Shown: one piece after another, positions 39,841 through 47,121 of the stretch
Layout: the number at the start of each line of letters is the position of its first letter
How positions within the stretch are numbered: the stretch's first letter is position 1
Assembly: GCA_018396705.1 (NCBI GenBank)
Contig: JAGTQZ010000009.1
Location: 158,099 to 222,098, forward strand
Length of the DNA: 64,000 nt
Source: Candidatus Bathyarchaeota archaeon
GTDB taxonomy: Archaea > Thermoproteota > Bathyarchaeia > Bathyarchaeales > Bathycorpusculaceae
Direction of reading: 5' to 3'
The notes under the pieces: generated by a model
The model's database searches: none
Told to the model about the DNA's origin: nothing
The model's input: only the letters and a program-made list of their open reading frames with translations
Program-made: the position numbers and the translations under genes

Positions 39841-39916
39841 GGGGTAGTCGTCTAGCTTGGTCAAGGATACCAGCCTGGGGCGCTGGCGATCCTGGGTTCA
39901 AATCCCAGCTACCCCA
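39841..39916 (+). tRNA. tRNA-Pro (GGG), CCA encoded
   Basis: Acceptor GGGGTAG/CTACCCC, D-arm with TCTAGCTTGGTCAAGGA, anticodon stem CCAGC/GCTGG around CTGGGGC (anticodon GGG), T-arm CTGGG TTCAAAT CCCAG. The three bases after the discriminator (39917-39919) are CCA. No intron. It is the target of insertions at both ends: 28 bp of its 5' end recur at 26329 and 25 bp of its 3' end at 52007. Confidence 0.95.
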
Positions 39917-39920
39917 CCAT
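39896..39920. repeat. att core of element C (left copy, tRNA-Pro 3' end)
   Basis: 25 bp from the T-loop through the encoded CCA and one more base, identical to 52007-52031. The flanking bases differ. Confidence 0.85.
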
Positions 39921-39950
39921 AACACCAGAGGCCCCATCTCTAACATTCTG

Positions 39951-41183
39951 TCATTTGCGCTTTCTAAAGTACATCAAATCATCTTTCATGCATACATATT
40001 CAAAGCCTGCTTCAAGGAGTTTTTTGATTTCTTCTGAAGTTTTCGCAACAGCAACATGATATTCGTTACTTTCAAAGTTGACGAGTTGCGTGTAAAGTAA
40101 CGTGTTGTTGATGTTTTTATGGCCGAGAAGCTTCATTACGTGCAAAATGTCTTTGGTCTTGTAATATTCCATGGTCGCTTTCCAGTGCCTGAACGTATGG
40201 AAAGTTATCCTATTAATTCGGTCATTCTGAAGCTTGAGGGCTATCTTTGTTCTTTGTCTTCTGAAAGACCTTGCAAAATGTCTTAGGGAGCCTTGAAATA
40301 TTTTCGGTTGATTCTTGGGCAACGTATTGAGCATTGATATCAGTTTGTCGCTTATCTTTATGGCTCTTGGCTCTCCACCTTTTTCAGGAGTTATTTTAAC
40401 CAGCTTGTTTTGGAAGTCAATATCAATCCATTCAAGTTTCCAGGCCTCCCCACATCTGGCACCAGTCTCTTTAAGAAGTTGAAGGAACGTAGCCGTTTTG
40501 CGGTTACATCCAGCTATAAGTTGGTCGATTTCTTGTTCCGTGGGTATAAACGGCAACTTCCTAACAGGCTTATAGATTGGTGGAACCCAACTTCCGCCAA
40601 CCATCCTTAGAAAACAGTTATAGGCTTCAACAGCTAACTCCTTTGTCTTAACACTCCAACGGTCTTGTCTGGCTATTGCTTCCTTAACACTTTCTGGTTC
40701 AAATAGGTTAGCACCACGTTTGGCAAGAACTGAAAGCAACTTAACCCTTCTGGTAATAGTGTTTTCAGCATAGCCTTCCTTTTTCATCCACCAAGCAAAC
40801 TCAATGATTTTACCTTTGACTTGCTGTGTCCGCTCTGTGGCTCCCGCGTCCCGCTTTTCGATTTTTGGCTCAGCTTCCATGAGAAGGTTTTTCTCCTCAT
40901 GTGCATCAACCATTATTTTGTTTGAATTGTTCCTTAAATTTTCCGCATTTTTACTGGAATTTAATGAAAAGCGAAAACCGCAATTTTTACATAAAAACCG
41001 CTGAATGCTTAGACCATTTTGCAGCCATCTTAAGCCATCCTTGACTATTCTTGTTGAATCGCACTCTGGACATTTCAATGGTTTAAGACAGACTTTCCAA
41101 CGGTTAGATTCTCTCTGAGTCGCCGTGCTACAAGCGATTGTTAAAAGCGAAGAATTACGCCTTACTTTATCCCAAACGCTCAT
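39951..41183 (-). CDS. int: Zinc-ribbon tyrosine recombinase of element C
   Basis: 410 residues. N-terminal zinc ribbon CPECDSTRIVKDGLRW with FLCKNCGFRFS; catalytic residues in ETGARCGEAWKLEW (box I), HTFRHWKATMEYY (box II), LLGHKNINNTLLYTQLV (Tyr). It ends 31 bp after tRNA-Pro CCA, pointing at it, as mirror image of the integrase at 38576-39814, from which it clearly differs in the N-terminal 100 residues and in the core. Expected to act on the 3' end of the tRNA (25-bp core). Its start region overlaps the next gene by 17 bp. Confidence 0.88.
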   Translation of the reverse strand: MSVWDKVRRNSSLLTIACSTATQRESNRWKVCLKPLKCPECDSTRIVKDGLRWLQNGLSIQRFLCKNCGFRFSLNSSKNAENLRNNSNKIMVDAHEEKNLLMEAEPKIEKRDAGATERTQQVKGKIIEFAWWMKKEGYAENTITRRVKLLSVLAKRGANLFEPESVKEAIARQDRWSVKTKELAVEAYNCFLRMVGGSWVPPIYKPVRKLPFIPTEQEIDQLIAGCNRKTATFLQLLKETGARCGEAWKLEWIDIDFQNKLVKITPEKGGEPRAIKISDKLISMLNTLPKNQPKIFQGSLRHFARSFRRQRTKIALKLQNDRINRITFHTFRHWKATMEYYKTKDILHVMKLLGHKNINNTLLYTQLVNFESNEYHVAVAKTSEEIKKLLEAGFEYVCMKDDLMYFRKRK

Positions 41184-41418
41184 TAGAAGCTCCTACCTTT
41201 CTTTCAGGAATAAACAGAATTCCATTTTCCTCGTCAAATTCAGCATAAGAATAGATTTGTTTCGCCCATTTCATGATTGTTTTAATGTATTGAGGTGTGA
41301 TTCTCCATTTTTTGAATAAATCGTTTATTGAAACTTCTCCTTGCTTGTTAAGAAGCTCCCCGATTTCCTGAACGCGTTCTTTGAAGCTAATCTTCCTTCT
41401 TGGCTTAACAAATTCCAT
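41167..41418 (-). CDS. Small HTH-like protein, 83 aa
   Basis: ATG at 41418; MEFVKPRRKISFKERVQEIG, then ELLNKQGEVSINDLFKKWRI and TPQYIKTIMKWAKQIY, a helix-turn-helix pattern, then a beta strand FDEENGILFIPER. It overlaps the integrase start by 17 bp, so the two are likely translated together, the arrangement expected for an excisionase or integrase regulator. Confidence 0.65.
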   Translation of the reverse strand: MEFVKPRRKISFKERVQEIGELLNKQGEVSINDLFKKWRITPQYIKTIMKWAKQIYSYAEFDEENGILFIPERKVGASNERLG

Positions 41419-41512
41419 GAAGCCCACCTTCTAAAAAAATAAAAAAAGAAGCGAAGGGAATGCTTCAGTTTCATTTAAAAGATTGGGAAAGGGTGAGAGA
41501 CTGAACGGAGAC

Positions 41513-41581
41513 CTTGAGAGAGGGAGAGACTTGAGAGAGAAGAGAGAGGAGAGAGAGACAATTTTTATTTTTATTTTTTTG
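41513..41581. repeat. Purine (GA) tract followed by T-rich run
   Basis: Between the HTH and ribbon-helix-helix genes lies an almost uninterrupted GA-rich stretch (41513-41560) followed by a T/A-rich run. It may be a terminator/attenuator-like feature for the minus-strand genes or a simple repeat expansion. No coding potential is convincing here. Confidence 0.4.
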
Positions 41582-41645
41582 GAGTTAAGCTGAACTTCAA
41601 TATTATTTGGCCGAGGGCCTTTAATGAACAACTTTAGAGTACTCA

Positions 41646-41804
41646 TCATGGTTTAGCCTCTCCTAACTGCTTTGAAAGAAACTCTTTGATGGCCTCACGT
41701 ACAACTTGACTTATGTTTTTGAACCTGCCAGCTTTCAGGAGTTCTTCAATTTTGCGTCTATCTGCTTCCTTTAACCTTACGGTTATTCGCAAGTTCCTTT
41801 TCAT
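41646..41804 (-). CDS. Ribbon-helix-helix protein, 52 aa
   Basis: ATG at 41804: MKRNLRITVRLKEADRRKIE then NISQVVREAIKEFLSKQLGE. Textbook MetJ/Arc-type strand plus two helices with the (N/S)xSxVVREAI turn. Divergent from the unknown gene at 41871; the AT-rich region between contains a TATA-like AAATTATAAG. Likely a local repressor. Confidence 0.82.
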   Translation of the reverse strand: MKRNLRITVRLKEADRRKIEELLKAGRFKNISQVVREAIKEFLSKQLGEAKP

Positions 41805-41870
41805 TTCTTGAACACCTTCATGTCCGAAAATTATAAGTCCCCCTTGAGTCCCCCTATTTTTCGGACAAAA

Positions 41871-42686
41871 ATGCGGACAGGAATAAAGAAAGAGTCGATT
41901 TGGTTCCAAACAGATTTAGATTTTGATAATACAAAAGAAAATTTGCTCAAACACGGAAGGGAATTAATAGGTGATATGAGCGATTACCAAGGAAGGCTCT
42001 CTTTTAAAATTAAAGATATGAAAGGTTTTTCCATTCAAATAACTACAAAAGGGAAATTAGGCATATTTTATCCAGAAACAACAATGTATAAAACAATTTT
42101 AGAAAAATTGAAACCTCTTCTTGTCCGATCTGATGGAACTCAAGCTGAAAAATTTACAGTAACATATACTTCGGAAGGCAGAGAAACTTCAAAAGATCTT
42201 TCTATCTTTAAATTTACCCAGAAAGGTTATGAGCTTGCTCTGCAGCACAGCAAGCACATAATCTTTGGCAATGGATCGCACATGGGGATTTCTCGTTATT
42301 CTATTGGTTCACTTCTTAATGCCTATGTTATGTCTCGAAAAGAGGTTATGCCTTTTTTTAGCCATCTGAGAACTGGCTATCCTAAAATTTATGAAAAATT
42401 TGAAAACTGTCTCAGAATTTTGAGAAAAAGGGGACGTTTCATTAATCGAATAACTGGCCTAAAGAAGAACACCTTAAAGGTAAACTACACGCTTTGTAGT
42501 AGTCTCGTTTCCGCTACTTTTGCTGAAAAACAGAAACTTAAAGGAATAGATAAAGAATTGGAAAAAGCGCTCAAAGAATTAGCTGATGAACTTGACACTA
42601 TATATAAGGAAGTTGAAAGCGGAATCCCGCTTAAGGGTTACTGTGATTTCTGTCCGCACAGAAAACTGGTTATTGAAGAAAAGTAG
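41871..42686 (+). CDS. Unknown protein with C-terminal CxxC-PH motif, 271 aa
   Basis: ATG 41871 lies about 33 bp from a TATA-like box, favouring it over an in-frame ATG at 41808. N-terminal half is mixed alpha-beta (SIQITTKGKLGIFYPETTMY), the second half helical. It ends GYCDFCPHRKLVIEEK, a Cys-Cys-His cluster that could bind metal. I recognise no family. It lies divergent from the ribbon-helix-helix gene and convergent with the next gene. Confidence 0.65.
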   Translation: MRTGIKKESIWFQTDLDFDNTKENLLKHGRELIGDMSDYQGRLSFKIKDMKGFSIQITTKGKLGIFYPETTMYKTILEKLKPLLVRSDGTQAEKFTVTYTSEGRETSKDLSIFKFTQKGYELALQHSKHIIFGNGSHMGISRYSIGSLLNAYVMSRKEVMPFFSHLRTGYPKIYEKFENCLRILRKRGRFINRITGLKKNTLKVNYTLCSSLVSATFAEKQKLKGIDKELEKALKELADELDTIYKEVESGIPLKGYCDFCPHRKLVIEEK

Positions 42687-42692
42687 CAGTTG

Positions 42693-43034
42693 CTAACCCC
42701 TTGGTTTATAGATAAAACCGTGGCGCTTTATGTATTCTGGATCTGTGAAGGGGCAGGTGTCACTGAAAGGGCAATCCGTCCAGTTTTCGCTATTTCCTAT
42801 ATCATTTTTTTCATTTTGAATGGTTGTTTGAATTTTTTCCGATAGTTCTCCGCATGGTTCTTGGTTTATGGAAGAAGCTTGTGTCGGCTGAAGGCTTGCT
42901 GGATTAACATTTTCCAGTAACAAGCTTAACAATTGGCTAATGCTCATTCCCTGCTCTTCAGCCAATCTTTGAAGCTTCCAGTAAACCTCCTTTCTTAAGC
43001 TGATGTTCCGATAATTTGGATGAGGGATTCTCAT
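42693..43034 (-). CDS. Ribbon-helix-helix protein with Cys-rich tail, 113 aa
   Basis: ATG 43034: MRIPHPNYRNISLRKEVYWK, LQRLAEEQGMSISQLLSLLL gives strand-helix-helix. The tail DCPFSDTCPFTDPEYIKRHG has two CPF-type cysteines that might bind a metal. The convergent neighbour ends in a similarly short Cys/His motif. Role unknown; probably a DNA-binding regulator of element C. Confidence 0.68.
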   Translation of the reverse strand: MRIPHPNYRNISLRKEVYWKLQRLAEEQGMSISQLLSLLLENVNPASLQPTQASSINQEPCGELSEKIQTTIQNEKNDIGNSENWTDCPFSDTCPFTDPEYIKRHGFIYKPRG

Positions 43035-43552
43035 CACCTCCAAATAATGAATATTCCAGTAAAACACCTTGAAACCAGGCCTAATATGGCGATGAACCCT
43101 CATCCGAAAATGGACAAGAAAAACTTAAAGTTTGAAACTGATACAGCATCTTTTCGCAAAATCTCTTCAAATCCGAGGCTTTCAGCCAAAACAACCCAAA
43201 AGAACACCAACTATGTAGGTGTGAATATGGCTGAAACTATAGCTAAAAGCCCCAAAACATGCATAGTCCACCGATTTCCCATCAAAGTCTTACCTTTAAC
43301 TAAGCCGAAATCCGTCTCCTTTCGACGGAAGAAGCTATTTTTGGTTAAATTTGGCTTGGATAGATTTCAGTTTTCGATTAAAAACCGCAAAAATCCATAA
43401 AAAATGACGCTGCCCACGAATGGTCACGTCCGGAAACATGGCTACTTCTTAAAATTAATTTATTGTCTTGAAGGATAAACGTTGAAAGTGTTGAAATATA
43501 GAGCATTATTCATTAGATAGAAGTTTGTCGACGTTTTAAGGACTGCTAAGGG
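43035..43552. other. Region without a convincing gene
   Basis: About 520 bp. A plus-strand frame 43020-43400 is open, beginning antisense to the ribbon-helix-helix gene, but its composition (Lys/Ser-rich, no pattern) is unconvincing. 43400-43552 looks intergenic, AT-rich, with a possible promoter. Confidence 0.4.
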
Positions 43553-43885
43553 CTAATCTGTTGCGAATCCAATCTTTTTGACGATCCTGACTATCAAAAT
43601 AATTGCGGGGATTATAAAGTAGATAACGAAATCAAGAGGATCTATTAACCCGGTTTGCGCCATCATTGTGAGGCCGAAAAGCCATCCCAGAAGATAGCCT
43701 GTTCCCCAGTATGGTATTGCGAGAATAAAGCTTATTGTTAGCATTAAATTAAGCAGCCTAAACATCGAAAGATATGAAGTAGGTATTAATCCACTACTTG
43801 CAAACGTATTTAATAACAGTGACATTATAAGTCCTCCAACTACCTCAGAAATTGCTCGAACAAATCCGTGCTCCGCCTCGGGCAT
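43553..43885 (-). CDS. Small membrane protein, 110 aa
   Basis: ATG 43885. Three hydrophobic segments (AISEVVGGLIMSLLL; LLNLMLTISFILAIPYWG; FVIYFIIPAIILIVRIV) suggest three membrane helices with a GYLLGWLFGLTMM stretch between. No motif recognised. The gene lies between the regulators and the nuclease block of element C; some defence systems use small membrane effectors, but no specific link can be shown. Confidence 0.6.
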   Translation of the reverse strand: MPEAEHGFVRAISEVVGGLIMSLLLNTFASSGLIPTSYLSMFRLLNLMLTISFILAIPYWGTGYLLGWLFGLTMMAQTGLIDPLDFVIYFIIPAIILIVRIVKKIGFATD

Positions 43886-43970
43886 AATCTTACTATGTAA
43901 GCTCAAACTCGAAGAAAATTTAAAGGTTGCTACTTTTTATATTTATGGTTATGGCAAAGAGAGGACGGAT

Positions 43971-44906
43971 ATGGTAAGTGTCGGTAGAATTAAGCGTATT
44001 CCAGTTCGCCATGTCTGGAGAAACGAAGAGAAGGACTTTACTCCATGGTTGAAAGAGAATATTGATCTTCTCGGTGAAGTCTTAGGGATGGAACTATCAG
44101 CTGTGGATAAAGAAGTGGATGTAGGCGAACATTATGAGGCGGATCTTTTGGCCGAGGGGCCTGATGGCGATTATGTGGTAATTGAGAACCAGTTTGGTCG
44201 AAGCGATCATGACCATTTAGGGAAATTAATCACTTATTTGACAAATCTGGAAGCGAAAACAGCTGTTTGGGTCTGTGAAGATCCCCAACCTGAGCATATA
44301 GAGGCAATCAGATGGTTAAATAAGAATACTCCGTCAGATGTGGCTTTATATTTAATCAAATTAGAAGTTTTCCAGATTGAAAATTCCCCGCCGGCTCCTC
44401 ACTTCTCTATAGTCGCTCAACCAAGTAAACAAATGAAAGAAGCAGGAGCTGTGAAAGGCGAACTTGCGGAGCGACATGTAAAGAGGATTGAATTTTGGAA
44501 GCAGCTTTTGGAAAGAAGTAAAGGAAGGACTGATTTGTTTTCAAATGTTTCTCCAAGCAGAGAATGTTGGATAAGCACCGGAGCAGGTAAAACTGGGTTG
44601 GCTTACACCTATGTCATTCTTATGGATCAAGCAAGGATTGAACTGTATATAGACACTGGAGATGCTGGTAGAAATAAAAAGATTTTCGATGAACTTTACA
44701 AACATAAACAGGAAATTGAGGCAGAGTTTGGTGGCGAATTAGAGTGGCAACGCCTTAACGAGAAAAGGGCTTCTCGCATAGCGAAAATCGTTACAAACAA
44801 AGGATTGGAGAACGTGGACGATTGGCCAACAATTCAAGATCAAATGATCAACGCTATGATTAGGTTTGAAAAGGCGCTGGCTAAGCATATAAGACAACTG
44901 CCATAA
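43971..44906 (+). CDS. DUF4268-like protein with PD-(D/E)xK nuclease-type N-terminal domain
   Basis: 311 residues. N-terminal YEADLLAEGPDGDYVVIENQ gives the nuclease metal pattern D58...E72-x-Q74 followed by GRSDHDHLGKLITYLTN. The C-terminal half (ISTGAGKTGLAYTYVILMDQ, ARIELYIDTGD, EFGGELEWQRLNEKRASRI) matches the DUF4268 layout as I know it. Members occur near restriction-modification genes and are thought to act on DNA. Part of the element C defence block. Confidence 0.72.
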   Translation: MVSVGRIKRIPVRHVWRNEEKDFTPWLKENIDLLGEVLGMELSAVDKEVDVGEHYEADLLAEGPDGDYVVIENQFGRSDHDHLGKLITYLTNLEAKTAVWVCEDPQPEHIEAIRWLNKNTPSDVALYLIKLEVFQIENSPPAPHFSIVAQPSKQMKEAGAVKGELAERHVKRIEFWKQLLERSKGRTDLFSNVSPSRECWISTGAGKTGLAYTYVILMDQARIELYIDTGDAGRNKKIFDELYKHKQEIEAEFGGELEWQRLNEKRASRIAKIVTNKGLENVDDWPTIQDQMINAMIRFEKALAKHIRQLP

Positions 44907-44963
44907 ATAATAAAGCATTCTCTTGACCTTTTTGATGAACGCCGCATAGCTATCTTCTCTGAT

Positions 44964-45746
44964 TTACTGTTTTTTGATGAACAATTCTTTTACTTTTTTA
45001 GGATGTTCACAGATGATTCCAAAGCGCTTTTGGATTTCATCGGTGATTTCACGGCCTTCATATGTCCAACCTTTTCTTCTAACTGGAACAAAATGGGAGT
45101 CCTTAGATGCAATATACAGGTTACCACCTTTCCCTTCGGTTGCAATGTATGTTGTATAAAGATGATAAGCTTCAGCCAGAATAGCAATGTCCGATGGTTC
45201 CACGTCTTTACGTAATAAGTTGTATAATTGTGCATGTTCCATTTCATCTTGAGTTTTAAAGAGTTCAAACCAATTTAACGCTCTTCTAAATTTTGGCGGC
45301 ACAGTTTGGGTTTTTAGCGCCGCAGTTTTTGGCAATTTTACAGCTTTTTCCTTCATTTCTTCATACATCTTTTTTATGAGAAGAATCTTCTGAGCAACAT
45401 CAGCAGAATCTACTGGTTCACGTTGCAAGAGGGCAATCAAACCTCTCATTCTATTCTCGCAAATGTTAAATACAGCAGAAAAAACTTCGAAGTTCTCTCG
45501 AGAATATCCTCTACTTTTAAGCTCACCTTCGATTACTTTATCAAGAACACCTAATGCTTCATTTTCTATAGTATAAGTTATGATACCAATGCGTTTTGCT
45601 AAGTTTTTCTGGATAAATGTAAAAAGTTCTTTGCACTCCTCATAAAAGTGATGTTTTATTGAAAGTTTCTCATCTATATCGCTACTGCTTACGAGAATGG
45701 AAGCTGAAACTATAACACAAGAATCTACTAAAATTCTACTCTTCAT
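44964..45746 (-). CDS. PIN-domain ribonuclease-like protein, 260 aa
   Basis: PIN acidic residues are in place: ILVDSCVIVSAS (D8), a central ENEALG, VEPSDIAILAEAYHLY and LYIASKDSHFVPVR. At 260 residues it is twice the length of VapC toxins, with an inserted helical region (about 85-170). PIN proteins cut RNA in a Mg-dependent manner. The start overlaps the upstream gene at 45736 by 11 bp, so the two form a coupled pair. Confidence 0.78.
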   Translation of the reverse strand: MKSRILVDSCVIVSASILVSSSDIDEKLSIKHHFYEECKELFTFIQKNLAKRIGIITYTIENEALGVLDKVIEGELKSRGYSRENFEVFSAVFNICENRMRGLIALLQREPVDSADVAQKILLIKKMYEEMKEKAVKLPKTAALKTQTVPPKFRRALNWFELFKTQDEMEHAQLYNLLRKDVEPSDIAILAEAYHLYTTYIATEGKGGNLYIASKDSHFVPVRRKGWTYEGREITDEIQKRFGIICEHPKKVKELFIKKQ

Positions 45747-46281
45747 TTAGCATCGCTTGGAAATCGTCTGCAATATTTTGGAAGCTTTTTCGCAACATAA
45801 TTTTTGAGATTCCTCTTTTTTCCTCAGTTATGGAGGGCAGCATTGAAGAGGCGGCTGCTGCGTCTCGCAAAGATTTTAAACGTTGCAGTATCAAAGATCG
45901 GAAATTTTTTGGCATTTCACGTTTGCAAGCGGATATTAGATTATAAAGATCATTCATATGAGGAAAGATATTTTTGGATAAATCTACAATTATTGGGTTT
46001 TCATGTTGTTTTTCGGCTTCCTTAAATCGTTGAGAAATTTTTTCAAGTATCATTCGAGAACTTCTGGAAGCGTGATATATAATAAAAGCATCTTCAATAG
46101 CTAATTTTTGATCTTTGATGCATCTTGCCTCGATTTCTGAGAATTCCGCCTGAAGTTTCTGGAATTCTTCCAGAATTGAAAGATCTATGATTTTCTCCTC
46201 GTCCATTGTGTTAAGCTTTCGGTAAATTGCATGGAATGGGTTCGGCTTTTCAGGCATACTCTTCATTTTGGAAACACTCAT
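45736..46281 (-). CDS. Helical partner of the PIN protein, 181 aa
   Basis: Starts MSVSKMKSMPEKPNPFHAIY, wholly helical (EEFQKLQAEFSEIEARCIKD; FRSLILQRLKSLRDAAAASS). The stop overlaps the PIN gene start by 11 bp. It has no DNA-binding fold typical of VapB antitoxins. It might be the inhibitor, sensor or adaptor of the PIN nuclease; that is inferred from gene coupling alone. I recognise no family. Confidence 0.65.
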   Translation of the reverse strand: MSVSKMKSMPEKPNPFHAIYRKLNTMDEEKIIDLSILEEFQKLQAEFSEIEARCIKDQKLAIEDAFIIYHASRSSRMILEKISQRFKEAEKQHENPIIVDLSKNIFPHMNDLYNLISACKREMPKNFRSLILQRLKSLRDAAAASSMLPSITEEKRGISKIMLRKSFQNIADDFQAMLNEE

Positions 46282-46458
46282 GTAGCAATAAGGAAATAAT
46301 AATTTTTAACTTTATGAATCTTGTGTAAAAATTTTCTACCTTTTAATGATAATCATATTTTCGAGTCTAATAAGTTTTCGATCGTTGATGTTGGTTAAGT
46401 TAAAGTTTTTATAACTTATAAACCAATCTTGGAGATACTTGCTATTAGGTGAAGTTAT

Positions 46459-47106
46459 TTGAAAGGTAAAACCGAAGTTAAACAGTTTGAGTTTTTCAAA
46501 GGGTTAAAAACAAAAGTGGTTAATTTGCGCTCATGCAGATTCCTTTTTAATGCTTTCTTAGAAGCTTTTCCAGAAATGAAATTGAGTTGGAAGGATGATT
46601 GGGATAAGTGGACAAGAACGATTTTAAATTTCTTTGCTGAGCTTGGGAAGTATTACAAATATCAGATATACGTAAACAGGAAGTATAGTATCCTTGATTT
46701 GAACAATGAGCCTTGCGAAGAATACCTGGTTGATCTATGTTGGTGTTTTGAAGATCCTCGGTATGAGAAGGCTTATTGGATTGAGTTGGCTTTAGAATCT
46801 GAAATTTCTGAACAAGCCATTGATTCTATAAAACGCGATTTCCGTAAATTAATAGATGTAAAGGCATATGCTAAAGTTGGAATTTTTGCTCCAAAACTAC
46901 GTGATAGGCAAGAAGTTCTGGATGAACTTGTGGCTATGGTTGCCCATCATGAAATCAGAATTCCAACGGAGAAATATCTGGTTATATTGATTTTATATCA
47001 TGGTAAAATGGAAGATGAATCTCAGAGAATAGAAATTGCTGGATACGAAATTAATCACTTGGGCGACTTGAACTACCTTGGTTCAAAACGTTTTCCAGAA
47101 GGTTAG
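46459..47106 (+). CDS. Putative PD-(D/E)xK nuclease-like protein, 215 aa
   Basis: TTG start with AGGTGAAG upstream. EYLVDLCWCFEDPRYEKAYW, then IELALESEIS: D92 and E109/E113 in strand-turn-strand spacing recall the PD-(D/E)xK fold, though the last lysine is replaced by E/S. The rest is mixed (AYAKVGIFAPKLRDRQEVLD). It lies convergent with the type IIG enzyme, 16 bp apart. Could be a stand-alone defence nuclease or specificity protein; the assignment is weak. Confidence 0.55.
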   Translation: MKGKTEVKQFEFFKGLKTKVVNLRSCRFLFNAFLEAFPEMKLSWKDDWDKWTRTILNFFAELGKYYKYQIYVNRKYSILDLNNEPCEEYLVDLCWCFEDPRYEKAYWIELALESEISEQAIDSIKRDFRKLIDVKAYAKVGIFAPKLRDRQEVLDELVAMVAHHEIRIPTEKYLVILILYHGKMEDESQRIEIAGYEINHLGDLNYLGSKRFPEG

Positions 47107-47121
47107 CGTTTAGATAATGCT

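Larger units (their letters stand above)
26328..39868. mobile_element. Element B (tentative): region bounded by copies of the tRNA-Pro 5' half
   Basis: 29 bp are identical at 26328-26356 and 39840-39868 (the last copy lying in the intact tRNA-Pro). The right part, 33.6-39.8 kb, is clearly element-type (regulators, primase/ATPase, zinc-ribbon integrase abutting the tRNA). The left part, 27-33 kb, holds iron and oxidative-stress genes that look chromosomal. Either B is a 13.5-kb element with stress cargo, or a smaller element inserted next to older material and the left tRNA fragment comes from a different event. The boundaries are therefore tentative. Confidence 0.45.

Noticed and set aside
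43020..43400. 126-codon plus-strand frame
   Set aside because: Begins antisense to the ribbon-helix-helix gene, has low-complexity Lys/Ser composition and no ribosome site at a sensible place.
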